Numbered from the stretch's first letter, positions 1 through 7,084 are shown. The stretch is 8,679 nt of DNA from an uncultured bacterium (GCA_947365485.1 CANAXK010000058.1:1-8679), one strand, 5' to 3'. Notes: generated by a model not told the origin, from the sequence alone. Numbers and translations: made by a program.

Positions 1-669
1 TGCCCTGATAGACACACTCTGGGTATCTGGAGAAAAGACGGATGCTTTGCTGAATACATGACAATGCCTACTAATGTCCTGTTTGAAGTGCCGGATAACG
101 TTACTGACGAGCAGGCTGTATTCGTTGAACCGCTTGCTGCCGCTTGCGAAATCACAGAACAGCTTCATATTGAACCAACACAAAAGATTGTTGTTCTTGG
201 AGACGGCAAACTCGGCTTAACCACTGCACTTACGCTCAATGCGCAAAACTTTGATGTGCTTCTTGTCGGGAAGCACCAGAACAAATTGGACATTGCAAAA
301 GCGCAGGGGGTTGAAGTTAAACTTCTAAACGAGTTCAAAATAGAGAAAAAATACGATGTTGTAGTAGAAGCAACAGGCTCTGCTTCAGGATTTGAAACCT
401 CCATGGCGCTAACTAAACCAAGAGGAGTACTTGTTCTAAAAAGCACGGTTGCTTCAGGTAAAGAACTCAATCTTGCGCCGATTGTTATTGACGAAATAAC
501 TGTTCTCGGCTCACGCTGCGGTCAATTTGCACCGGCATTGAGACTTTTGAAAAACAAACGCATTGATTTTAAACCGTTTATTTCAAATATTTACTCAGTT
601 GACGATGCGATTGAAGCGTTTGAAGCAAACAAATCAAAAGAAAGCATAAAAATACTTATCAGAATCTAA
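1..669 (+). CDS. Zinc-type medium-chain alcohol dehydrogenase-like protein, 5'-truncated by the window edge
   Basis: The frame is open from base 1, so the internal ATG at 58 is not the real start; 222 codons and a TAA are present and the catalytic zinc-binding N-terminus lies outside. Residue 1 is Cys in CPDRHTLGI, which fits the last Cys of the structural-zinc lobe of medium-chain dehydrogenases. FVEPLA (window residues 41-46) matches the Glu-Pro position near the catalytic zinc in sorbitol-dehydrogenase-like members. GDGKLG (67-72) is the Rossmann dinucleotide-binding turn, and EATGSASGFE follows the fourth strand. The second strand ends in VGKHQNK, with basic residues and no Asp, which hints at NADP(H) preference (inference). 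It is probably a cytosolic NAD(P)-dependent alcohol or polyol dehydrogenase; the substrate cannot be read from the sequence. The acyltransferase gene starts 2 nt after the stop, so the two are probably cotranscribed. Confidence 0.88.
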   Translation, partial: CPDRHTLGIWRKDGCFAEYMTMPTNVLFEVPDNVTDEQAVFVEPLAAACEITEQLHIEPTQKIVVLGDGKLGLTTALTLNAQNFDVLLVGKHQNKLDIAKAQGVEVKLLNEFKIEKKYDVVVEATGSASGFETSMALTKPRGVLVLKSTVASGKELNLAPIVIDEITVLGSRCGQFAPALRLLKNKRIDFKPFISNIYSVDDAIEAFEANKSKESIKILIRI

Positions 670-671
670 TT

Positions 672-1769
672 ATGGACAAAATTCTATCAGACAAAATCAA
701 CATTCTAAAAGCACTGGCAATCACACTAGTAGTATCGGGGCATCTTGAATTTTCAATATTCGGGATGTTTCCGCCATACTCGTTCCAGCTTGCATTGTTC
801 TTCTTCATATCAGGCATGCTTTTTAAGAACAAGTATCTTGATAATGTAAGAGAATTTATCCGGAAGCGGGTAAAAAGCTTGCTGGTGCTCTATTTCATAT
901 ACGAAGTATTCTATGCTGTAGTTACCGGAATCATTTACAAACTCACAGGCAAATTCTGGGGCATGGAATACTCGCTTAAAAACTTTTTCATAACCCCGTT
1001 TCTGAACGGCCACCAGTTTGACCTCTCTTGCCCGATGTGGTTTGTGCCGCAACTGTTTATAACAATGCTCACATTCCTGTTCCTGCAAAGGCTTATGAGA
1101 GAAAAGAGCGAAACATTTCGGTTTGTCTTTTATCTTATAATCGGACTGGCTGCGATCCCGCTTTCCAAAGCATTTCCGCTAACGCCGGTATTTTTGCTTG
1201 CAGTAAGAACAATGTTTTCCCTGCTCTTTGTCTACCTCGGACATTTTTACATGACAAGGATTTACGGAAACTACAATATTTTCACCCCGAAGATTCTCGG
1301 TGCTGCAATCTGTTTTCAGGCATTTTTATGGCACTTTAACCGGGATTTTGTGCCGGAACACGGAATCGGGCTAAGCTATGTACTTGTCTGGGCAAGATTC
1401 GACAGCCAGCTTATTGTACCGATTTTAACCAGTATTACAGGGATATGGTTCTCACTGTTTTTTATAAATGTGACTTACGACTACATTAAAAACATAAAAT
1501 TCATAAAACTTGTGGGCGAAAACACATACCACATTATGGCGAACCACCTGCTTGTCATGTTCATTATAACAGCTGCAATATTCAAGCTGAACGGAATTCC
1601 AATGAGCGAAAGAAGCGCGCATGATATTTACTGGATATTTAACCCTGTACAAAATACATACCTGTATTTTGTAATAACCATGATTGTCACAACCCTCACC
1701 GGTGCAGGATTAAAACACCTAAAAACCAATTACAATAAGATTCCGCTCGTAAACCTCTTCAAGCGGTAA
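672..1769 (+). CDS. Membrane acyltransferase, acyltransferase-3 (OafA/NolL-like) family
   Basis: A 365-residue, very hydrophobic protein with about ten predicted membrane helices. It opens with the family signature: helix 1 (about 9-26) ends in VVSGH with the conserved His24, then FFFISGMLFKN in helix 2 and the basic RKRVKSLL motif (65-71) at the membrane face. PMWFVPQLF (121-129) and a C-terminal VGENTYHIMANH (281-292) also match acyltransferase-3 proteins, which O-acetylate sugars of capsule, lipopolysaccharide, Nod factors or other envelope glycans. The acceptor is unknown. Length is normal for a stand-alone domain without an SGNH tail. The start is the ATG 2 nt after the dehydrogenase stop; there is no clear Shine-Dalgarno, so translation probably depends on coupling. 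The last 51 bases are antisense to the end of rsmG. No terminator is visible after the stop. Confidence 0.87.
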   Translation: MDKILSDKINILKALAITLVVSGHLEFSIFGMFPPYSFQLALFFFISGMLFKNKYLDNVREFIRKRVKSLLVLYFIYEVFYAVVTGIIYKLTGKFWGMEYSLKNFFITPFLNGHQFDLSCPMWFVPQLFITMLTFLFLQRLMREKSETFRFVFYLIIGLAAIPLSKAFPLTPVFLLAVRTMFSLLFVYLGHFYMTRIYGNYNIFTPKILGAAICFQAFLWHFNRDFVPEHGIGLSYVLVWARFDSQLIVPILTSITGIWFSLFFINVTYDYIKNIKFIKLVGENTYHIMANHLLVMFIITAAIFKLNGIPMSERSAHDIYWIFNPVQNTYLYFVITMIVTTLTGAGLKHLKTNYNKIPLVNLFKR

Positions 1770-2330
1770 GGTGTATTCAATAATGTCCTTGACTTTTGCC
1801 TTGTATTTTTTGAGCACAGCTTTAGCACCTTCCAGCTCCTCAAGCGCCTTTTTTGACTTGTAAGCAACAAAATACCCGTCTTTTTTCAAAAGCGGAAGCG
1901 CGTATTCACAAATCTTTGCAAGCTCTGCAACTGCACGGCTTGTTATCACGTCAAACTTGCGCCCCGTGAGATTCTCCACCCTGCCGCAAATTGTTGACAG
2001 GTTATCCAGAGCCAGAGCATCTTTCATTCTGTTAATCGAGTTGATTTTCTTTTGGATACTGTCAATTCCAACGACTTTCAGCCCGCTCTTTTGCCCCTCT
2101 ATTGCAACAGGCACGCACGGAAAGCCGCCGCCGCAGCCAATATCAAGAATTTCTCCAGAGGAGATGTTGTATTTTTCAAAAAACAGTCTTATGGCAAGCG
2201 AGTCATAGATGTGTTTTTCGAACAAAACCTTTTCATCGTTTTTGGAAATCAAATTGAGTTTTGAGTTTTCTTCCAGAAAAACTTTTTTGTATTCAGTAAA
2301 ATCGGCAGTAATTTCAAATCTATTATCCAT
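1719..2330 (-). CDS. rsmG: 16S rRNA (guanine527-N7)-methyltransferase RsmG
   Basis: A SAM-dependent class I methyltransferase that by homology makes m7G in the 530 loop of 16S rRNA; loss of RsmG causes low-level streptomycin resistance in known bacteria. From the ATG the protein has 203 residues, close to the usual 205-240. Visible motifs: LNLIS (25-29) and KHIYDSL (39-45) in the N-terminal helical part; DIGCGGGFPCVPVAI (63-77), the SAM-binding loop; GID (88-90) after the second strand; GRVEN (117-121); and SRAVAEL (131-137). The C-terminus ERNLIVIGF matches the family's final strand. Start choice: ATG at 2330, which overlaps the preceding gene's stop (ATATGGATAA) by 8 nt. An in-frame TTG at 2351 preceded by GGAG six bases upstream would add seven residues and is a real alternative. 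It is translationally coupled to the NTPase-TPR gene, and its 3' end overlaps the acyltransferase gene tail to tail. Confidence 0.93.
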   Translation of the reverse strand: MDNRFEITADFTEYKKVFLEENSKLNLISKNDEKVLFEKHIYDSLAIRLFFEKYNISSGEILDIGCGGGFPCVPVAIEGQKSGLKVVGIDSIQKKINSINRMKDALALDNLSTICGRVENLTGRKFDVITSRAVAELAKICEYALPLLKKDGYFVAYKSKKALEELEGAKAVLKKYKAKVKDIIEYTLPLEEVYERNLIVIGF

Positions 2331-4572
2331 ATTTATTCTCAATCTCGTCAAAGACTTCTCCGTCCATTCTTAGTTTCATATCGTTAATCCTGCGCTCAAT
2401 CATTAAAATATCAACCGAGCCGGCAAGGGTTTGGGCAATTCTTCTTGCCTTAAAGTACTCTGTGAGCGCCTTTTTGTTAAGCGACACATTGTTGTAATAA
2501 AAATCACCAAGCGCAACAGTAGCTTCCAGAACATAAAAGTCCTCGTTAATGAACTCTGCGCTGGATTTTGCTTCAAGAAGGTAATTCAAGGCCTCGTTAG
2601 CATCAATTTCCAAATAGATTTTCGCCAAATACGCAGCAGTATAATATATTCCGTCATAATTGTTATTAGATTTTTCAATATCGTACGCTTTTTTGAAACA
2701 GTCTCTTGCGTCGGACATGTTGCCGTTATCAAAATAACAGGAGCCCATATTAGAATAAGCCAGCGATTTGTATGGATTAGGCGCAGCAATTGTTATACAT
2801 TTTGTATAGTACTCGAACGCTTCTTTTTCAGCATCCCTGTCATCGTTTGCAAGCGCGTATTTAAAATACAGCTCAGCAAGCGTTTCATCAGAAGTGTTCT
2901 CATCCAGAGACTCCAGAGCCTTCTGGTAATACTGGTATGCCTCATCAGGGTTATCCATCGCAGAATAAATGTTTCCGAGCAAAGTACAGGCATCCACCAT
3001 CAATGATTGCGGCGTATCAACAGAATAGATAACTTTCTTTATAGTCTCAACAGCACGCTCGTTCTTGTACATAGCAAAATACAGTCCGGTAAGTTCATAG
3101 TAAAGGTAATTAAGGTTTATAACCTCATTGTGCTGTTTGTAGAACGCTTCTACAAGTTCGTAGAAATGGCTTGATTTACTATAATCACCAACCTCTTTGT
3201 ACAACCGCGCAAGCGCGGTTCTTGCTTCAAGAAGCGAGTGCACATCAAGATTATCAGAATCCGCAATCTTCAAATACGCCTCTATTGCATCTGTGAATTT
3301 CTTTTCCGTAGCAAGTGCCTCTGCAAGCTTGAGAGCGTCTTCTACTCCCTTTGGAGCAGTATGCTCTTCTTTGCGGGGTTCAACCTGCTCAACAGGAGCT
3401 ATAGCAGGCTGTGCCGGTTCTTTTTTGCCTTCCTCAATTTCTTTAACGCATTTATTGTGATACTCAATCTCTGCTCTTAGAGCCTGTCGTGATATCATAA
3501 TAGCGCGCGTTGCAACAGGTTCTTTAAGTTGTTTTTCATAAATGCTTACAATATATTTATGCAGCTTTATTTCTGTTTTGGCAGGGATTGAAATATCGAT
3601 ATTCTGCAAAAAATAATCCTGAACATAGACTGTTTCACCCGACATAAAAATCATGAGATTTGACTTAAGATACTCGATTGAAAATTCGTCGTAGAGTTCA
3701 AAAACAGCAAGGGCGTTCAGAGTAAGCCCATGTCTTGCAGTTCTCAAAAACCAGAAAAAGTTCCGAATCGTTGTCGGAATCAGGTTAACATAAGTCATTC
3801 CAAGGTAGGAATCAAAGCTCATTCCTGACATTGCAAATTTTTGCAGAAAATCATTGAGCGATAATTTCATAGCCTGAATAATCTTAATCGACAAAGCTGT
3901 GTAATAATAGTAGCCTCTGGTGTACTTGTAGAAATCCTCAAGAGTTGTATCACTCGCAATAATCTTATGTGCTTCAAGAAATTCTGCAAAAATGTTTTTG
4001 GTTAGAGCCTTTAGGAATATTTTCCTGTCAATCTTAATATCTCCCAGCACATTTTGAATCATTGCGCGAGTTGAAAGAACAATCTTAATGTTATTGTTCT
4101 TAACAGCTTCTGATAAAAAAGCTGTAATCAGGTTCTTATTCTCATCCAGAACATCGTCAAAGGAATGAAGGATGATAAAAAATGGCTTTTTAATAGAACT
4201 TACATACTGCAGAAACTTAACCGCCATGGTTGAGACCTTGGAATTAAGATTCACTGCAACAGATATCGGGCTTTTTTCAATAACGTCTATAAAAGAGAGC
4301 AGAATATCATCGCAAACAGTGGATTCCTTACAATAATACTCAAGCTTTATAACGTCTTTGCCCAAAAACTCTGAAACATAGTTAACAAACTGTCTTTTGC
4401 CAGTACCGAGAAAGCCATGCACATAGAGCAAAACGTTATCTGATGCGATAAAATCAACAGCCTTAATAATATCTGCGTAATTATTTTTTAGCAGAAACTG
4501 GTTAATTTTGTCAGAACTCGGCAAAACTATATTTTCAATATCAATAGAACTATCCAGAAAATTATAATCCAT
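2323..4572 (-). CDS. P-loop NTPase (STAND/AAA-like) with C-terminal TPR repeats, function unknown
   Basis: A 749-residue, apparently soluble protein in three parts. Residues about 30-240 look like an AAA/STAND-type NTPase: GFLGTGKRQ (53-61) as Walker A, FFIILHSFDD (131-140) as Walker B, and IVLSTRA (164-170) like a sensor-1 strand. Residues about 245-375 are helical and resemble the winged-helix/linker part of STAND proteins. After a charged Pro/Glu/Lys-rich linker (about 380-408), about eight TPR-like helix pairs fill 411-715, the clearest being 524-558 and 602-635. In known STAND proteins the TPRs sense a ligand or partner and the NTPase acts as a switch; a regulatory or scaffolding role here is inference. 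Walker A has Arg60 where Ser/Thr normally binds magnesium, so ATP hydrolysis may be impaired. The ATG has no evident Shine-Dalgarno. The stop overlaps rsmG, so the two form an operon. I do not recognise a named family member. Confidence 0.85.
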   Translation of the reverse strand: MDYNFLDSSIDIENIVLPSSDKINQFLLKNNYADIIKAVDFIASDNVLLYVHGFLGTGKRQFVNYVSEFLGKDVIKLEYYCKESTVCDDILLSFIDVIEKSPISVAVNLNSKVSTMAVKFLQYVSSIKKPFFIILHSFDDVLDENKNLITAFLSEAVKNNNIKIVLSTRAMIQNVLGDIKIDRKIFLKALTKNIFAEFLEAHKIIASDTTLEDFYKYTRGYYYYTALSIKIIQAMKLSLNDFLQKFAMSGMSFDSYLGMTYVNLIPTTIRNFFWFLRTARHGLTLNALAVFELYDEFSIEYLKSNLMIFMSGETVYVQDYFLQNIDISIPAKTEIKLHKYIVSIYEKQLKEPVATRAIMISRQALRAEIEYHNKCVKEIEEGKKEPAQPAIAPVEQVEPRKEEHTAPKGVEDALKLAEALATEKKFTDAIEAYLKIADSDNLDVHSLLEARTALARLYKEVGDYSKSSHFYELVEAFYKQHNEVINLNYLYYELTGLYFAMYKNERAVETIKKVIYSVDTPQSLMVDACTLLGNIYSAMDNPDEAYQYYQKALESLDENTSDETLAELYFKYALANDDRDAEKEAFEYYTKCITIAAPNPYKSLAYSNMGSCYFDNGNMSDARDCFKKAYDIEKSNNNYDGIYYTAAYLAKIYLEIDANEALNYLLEAKSSAEFINEDFYVLEATVALGDFYYNNVSLNKKALTEYFKARRIAQTLAGSVDILMIERRINDMKLRMDGEVFDEIENKYG

Positions 4573-4578
4573 ACAAAG

Positions 4579-4607
4579 ATTTTAATTGATATTTAAGTAA
4601 TTTGCAA
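4579..4607 (-). promoter_or_regulatory. Candidate promoter of the NTPase-TPR/rsmG operon, possibly leaderless
   Basis: Read on the minus strand, TTGCAA (4607-4602), a 17-base spacer and TAAAAT (4584-4579) form a sigma70-like promoter with 4/6 and 5/6 consensus matches. The -10 ends six bases before the ATG at 4572, which would place the transcription start at or very near the A of the start codon. The lack of a Shine-Dalgarno agrees with leaderless translation. This rests on motif reading in an AT-rich stretch. Confidence 0.35.
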
Positions 4608-4612
4608 ATCTC

Positions 4613-4621
4613 TGGTATAAT
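4613..4621 (+). promoter_or_regulatory. Extended -10 promoter element of plsY
   Basis: TGGTATAAT contains a perfect TATAAT (4616-4621) with the TGn extension. The best -35 at normal spacing is poor (TTTAAG, 4592-4597, spacer 18), as is common for extended -10 promoters. Transcription would start near 4628, giving a leader of only about ten bases. The element lies inside the frame that would result from a TTG start at 4602, which argues for the ATG at 4638. Confidence 0.5.
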
Positions 4622-4627
4622 AAATTC

Positions 4628-4633
4628 AGGAGG
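4628..4633 (+). promoter_or_regulatory. Ribosome binding site deciding the plsY start
   Basis: A consensus AGGAGG lies four bases before the ATG at 4638. It selects this start over the in-frame TTG at 4602. Confidence 0.8.
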
Positions 4634-4637
4634 TAAC

Positions 4638-5246
4638 ATGATTTATAAATTATTAGAACTTGGAATTGCAGCAATAGCAGCATATTTAATAGGGTCAATC
4701 CCGACTGGCTACCTGATAGTTAAGGCAAAAACCGGACAGGACATACGCACAATCGGCTCCGGCTCAACAGGTGCCACAAACGTAAAACGCGTTCTCGGCA
4801 AGAACTACTTCTTCCTTGTAATGCTCTTAGACGCACTTAAAGGCGCACTTCCTGTTGTACTTGCAAAACTTTTTGTAACAGCAGGCGCATCACTTGGCCT
4901 TGCTCCCGTAATCGCAGCTGTTGCGGTTATTATCGGGCACAGCAAATCAATCTTCTTAGGTTTTAAAGGCGGAAAGTCTGTGGCTTCAGGCGTTGGGACA
5001 ATCCTCGCTCTCAACTGGATGGTCGGGGTTATTATTGCAATTGTCTGGGGAATTATAACCTACACAACAAAATATGTTTCAGTAGGTTCAATTATTGCGC
5101 TTCTAATCTCACCTTTTGTAATGTATTTCTTGCATGCTCCGATTGCTTATGTCGGATACTGCGCACTTGGTGCGGTTTACATTGTTTATTTGCATAGAGA
5201 AAACATCAAGCGTTTAATACAAGGAAATGAAAACAAAGTAAGATAA
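4638..5246 (+). CDS. plsY: Glycerol-3-phosphate acyltransferase PlsY
   Basis: An integral membrane enzyme that transfers the acyl group of acyl-phosphate (made by PlsX) to glycerol-3-phosphate, giving lysophosphatidic acid, the first step of phospholipid synthesis. The 202-residue length is typical. Family motifs are all visible: GSIPTGYLI (19-27); GSGSTGATN (40-48), the glycerol-phosphate loop, with Ser in place of the more common Asn; LLDALKGALPV (63-73); and GHSKSIFLGFKGGKSVA (100-116). The C-terminal YLHRENIKRLIQGNE (184-198) is the usual cytosolic end. Several hydrophobic helices separate the motifs. The start is the ATG after AGGAGG. It is a single-gene unit with its own extended -10 promoter, divergent from the NTPase-TPR gene, and ends at a strong hairpin. 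Confidence 0.96.
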   Translation: MIYKLLELGIAAIAAYLIGSIPTGYLIVKAKTGQDIRTIGSGSTGATNVKRVLGKNYFFLVMLLDALKGALPVVLAKLFVTAGASLGLAPVIAAVAVIIGHSKSIFLGFKGGKSVASGVGTILALNWMVGVIIAIVWGIITYTTKYVSVGSIIALLISPFVMYFLHAPIAYVGYCALGAVYIVYLHRENIKRLIQGNENKVR

Positions 5247-5259
5247 TAATAGATAATAA

Positions 5260-5293
5260 AAAAACACCCGCTTTATCAAAAGCGGGTGTTTTT
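5260..5293. terminator. Bidirectional intrinsic terminator between plsY and the phosphorylase gene
   Basis: A perfect 15-bp inverted repeat: arms 5260-5274 and 5279-5293 around the loop ATCA. The core CACCCGCTTT pairs with AAAGCGGGTG, flanked by an A tract on the left and a T tract on the right, so it gives a GC-rich hairpin followed by U residues in both directions. It lies 13 bases after the plsY stop and 12 bases after the end of the facing minus-strand gene. Confidence 0.93.
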
Positions 5294-5305
5294 CAATATA
5301 TCTTT

Positions 5306-7000
5306 CTACTTGATATTTGAATAAGTCCAAGCATCAAAAGTTGGTGTTTCAGAAATATTCAATTCTTTCTTCTTTTCACCTGCAGAGCAGTCATCATGAG
5401 CAATTGGAGCATACAATCTGTTGTAGTACTCAATTACCATTCTGTCTGAATTGAAGTAAGCTTCTGAAGTTCTGATTGCCTGTCTCATCAATCTAGCCCA
5501 TTCCTGCTTGTTATTGTAATAAGTAGGAATAATCTGGTTTTCGATGATATCCATCAAGCATTCATGGTCTTTCCAGTGTCTTTCTTCCCATGGCATATCG
5601 TCGTCTAATTCAGGGTACTCAACTGTGTAACCGTTAATTCCCGGGAATGTACCTTCAACTGTCCAACCATCAAATGTTGATAAGTGAAGCGCACCGTTCA
5701 TGTTAGCTGACATGCCGGAAGTACCAGATGCTTCGAACGGTCTTAGAGGTGTGTTCAACCAGATATCTGAACCGCGTTTTAGCATACCAGAAAGCTGTAA
5801 TTCATAGCCAGGAAGAACAACAACGTTCTTCAATGTGTGAGATCTGTTCAACAATTTGTTAAACATTTCTTTACCCATAACATCATCCGGGTGGAATTTA
5901 CCGGCAAATATGATTTGAACCTTGTCTTCGTCCAACAATCTGCCGATTCTGTCTTTATCCATCAAGATTAACCATGCGCGTTTGTAATCAGCAAATCTTC
6001 TTGCCCATGTAATTGTTAATACATCAGGGTTGAATCTCTTACCAGCAACATTTGCAATGTATTTGAACAACTCATCCTTCATTTCACGCTTAACATCAAG
6101 CAATTTTTGAGAATCATTTTGAGCTTCTGCAACTCTCTTATCCTGCCAGTAGTGAAGGTTAACAGCGTTTGTAATAGCTCTAATTGGACATCTGTTTTCA
6201 ACCCATTCCCACATTTTGTTAGCAACAAGACCGTGAAGCTGTGATACAGCGTTTGCGATTCTTGACATTCTTAATGCTGCAACTGTAAGAGAGAAGTTTT
6301 CACCACCCAACTGAATAGCTCTTTCTCTTGAAGCACCAGCGAAGAAACCACCTTCAAGTAATGTATCAACCCAGTGAACTTCGTTACCAGCAGCAACCGG
6401 AGTATGAGTTGTGAATACAGTTTTTCTTCTAACTTCGTCTAAGTTGCCATTATACTGTCTTAATAATTCAAATGCAGCAGGAAGCGCATGCCCTTCGTTC
6501 ATATGAACAACGTCAAAGTTATAGCCGGCAGCTTGAAGAACTCTGATACCAGCCACACCAAGAACTGTTTCCTGTGCAATTCTGATTTTTTCGTTTCCAT
6601 CATAAAGCTTGTGAGAAATACTCTTAGCCCAGTCACTGTTACCGTCAATATCAGTTGTCAATAAGTAAACAGGACAAGTTCCGAACAATTCAGGGTTAAC
6701 TTTGAAAGCTTTAACCTTAACTTTTTCACCAAAAGTGTCAACGTCAACAGTAATACCTGTGTCTTCTAGGTAATCATAATATTTTCTAATATAAGCTACT
6801 TCAACGTTGCCTGAGTGATCTATTCTCTGGTCATAATAACCGTAAGACCATAGCATTGTTACACCTACCATAGGCATCTGTAAATAACCAGCAGATAACA
6901 TGTGAGATCCTGCCAAAAATCCTAAACCGCCAGAATAAGTTTTTAGCGATTGATCCATTGCTATTTCCATTGAGAAATAAGCTACGTTTGGTAATGTCAT
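5306..7000 (-). CDS. glgP: Short GT35-family alpha-glucan phosphorylase homologue lacking the PLP lysine
   Basis: A homologue of glycogen/maltodextrin phosphorylases, which cleave alpha-1,4-glucans with phosphate to glucose-1-phosphate using pyridoxal phosphate. With 564 residues it belongs with the short form rather than the 800-residue enzymes. Landmarks: AYFSMEIAM (7-15) and YSGGLGFLAGSH (22-33) at the N-terminus; HMNEGHALPA (166-175); VFTTHTPVAAGNE (195-207); NAVNLHYW (278-285); WARRFADYKRAW (332-343), in which Arg335 and Lys340 match the phosphate-binding Arg/Lys of muscle phosphorylase; DIWLNTPLRPFEASG (412-426). The next motif reads GTSGMSANMNGA: Ser431 (TCA) occupies the position of the lysine that holds PLP in GTGNMK. 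The enzyme may therefore be a non-PLP glycosyltransferase, a divergent subfamily, or inactive. Arginine is mostly AGA where I checked, unlike some neighbours. Monocistronic, with its own promoter and terminator. Confidence 0.88.
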   Translation of the reverse strand: MTLPNVAYFSMEIAMDQSLKTYSGGLGFLAGSHMLSAGYLQMPMVGVTMLWSYGYYDQRIDHSGNVEVAYIRKYYDYLEDTGITVDVDTFGEKVKVKAFKVNPELFGTCPVYLLTTDIDGNSDWAKSISHKLYDGNEKIRIAQETVLGVAGIRVLQAAGYNFDVVHMNEGHALPAAFELLRQYNGNLDEVRRKTVFTTHTPVAAGNEVHWVDTLLEGGFFAGASRERAIQLGGENFSLTVAALRMSRIANAVSQLHGLVANKMWEWVENRCPIRAITNAVNLHYWQDKRVAEAQNDSQKLLDVKREMKDELFKYIANVAGKRFNPDVLTITWARRFADYKRAWLILMDKDRIGRLLDEDKVQIIFAGKFHPDDVMGKEMFNKLLNRSHTLKNVVVLPGYELQLSGMLKRGSDIWLNTPLRPFEASGTSGMSANMNGALHLSTFDGWTVEGTFPGINGYTVEYPELDDDMPWEERHWKDHECLMDIIENQIIPTYYNNKQEWARLMRQAIRTSEAYFNSDRMVIEYYNRLYAPIAHDDCSAGEKKKELNISETPTFDAWTYSNIK

Positions 7001-7034
7001 AATTTTAAACCTTTTCTTAATGTGTACTACTAAA

Positions 7035-7047
7035 GGACTAAACGTCC
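7035..7047. promoter_or_regulatory. Small dyad at the predicted transcription start of the phosphorylase gene
   Basis: GGAC and GTCC arms around a 5-base centre (plus strand GGACTAAACGTCC). It sits where the minus-strand transcript should begin, so it could be an operator or a small 5' hairpin. A tandem ACTAAA (7029-7034 and 7037-7042) overlaps it. Four-base arms can occur by chance. Confidence 0.25.
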
Positions 7048-7053
7048 ATTCAA

Positions 7054-7084
7054 ATTATATACCAACAACATAACACATAATCAA
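7054..7084 (-). promoter_or_regulatory. Promoter of the alpha-glucan phosphorylase gene
   Basis: On the minus strand TTGATT (7084-7079) is followed by 17 bases and TATATA (7061-7056) with a TGG extension (7064-7062); the overlapping TATAAT (7059-7054) is an alternative -10. Transcription would start near 7047, giving a leader of about 47 bases before the ATG at 7000. The ribosome site is weak: AAGG about ten bases before the ATG. Confidence 0.5.

Noticed and set aside
165..470. Minus-strand open frame of 101 codons
   Set aside because: Antisense to the dehydrogenase Rossmann domain, with a Ser/Thr/Phe-rich translation and no promoter or ribosome site.
1028..1339. Plus-strand open frame in another phase inside the acyltransferase gene
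   Set aside because: The overlapping acyltransferase frame has clear family motifs throughout; this one has none.
2431..3006. A 191-codon plus-strand open frame
   Set aside because: It lies wholly antisense to the TPR region of the NTPase gene, has no ribosome site, and its low-complexity Ile/Val/Phe-rich translation is what an antisense frame of TPR codons gives.
4602..4637. TTG start of plsY twelve codons upstream
   Set aside because: The stretch contains the extended -10 element and the consensus AGGAGG, and PlsY homologues begin at the ATG after them.
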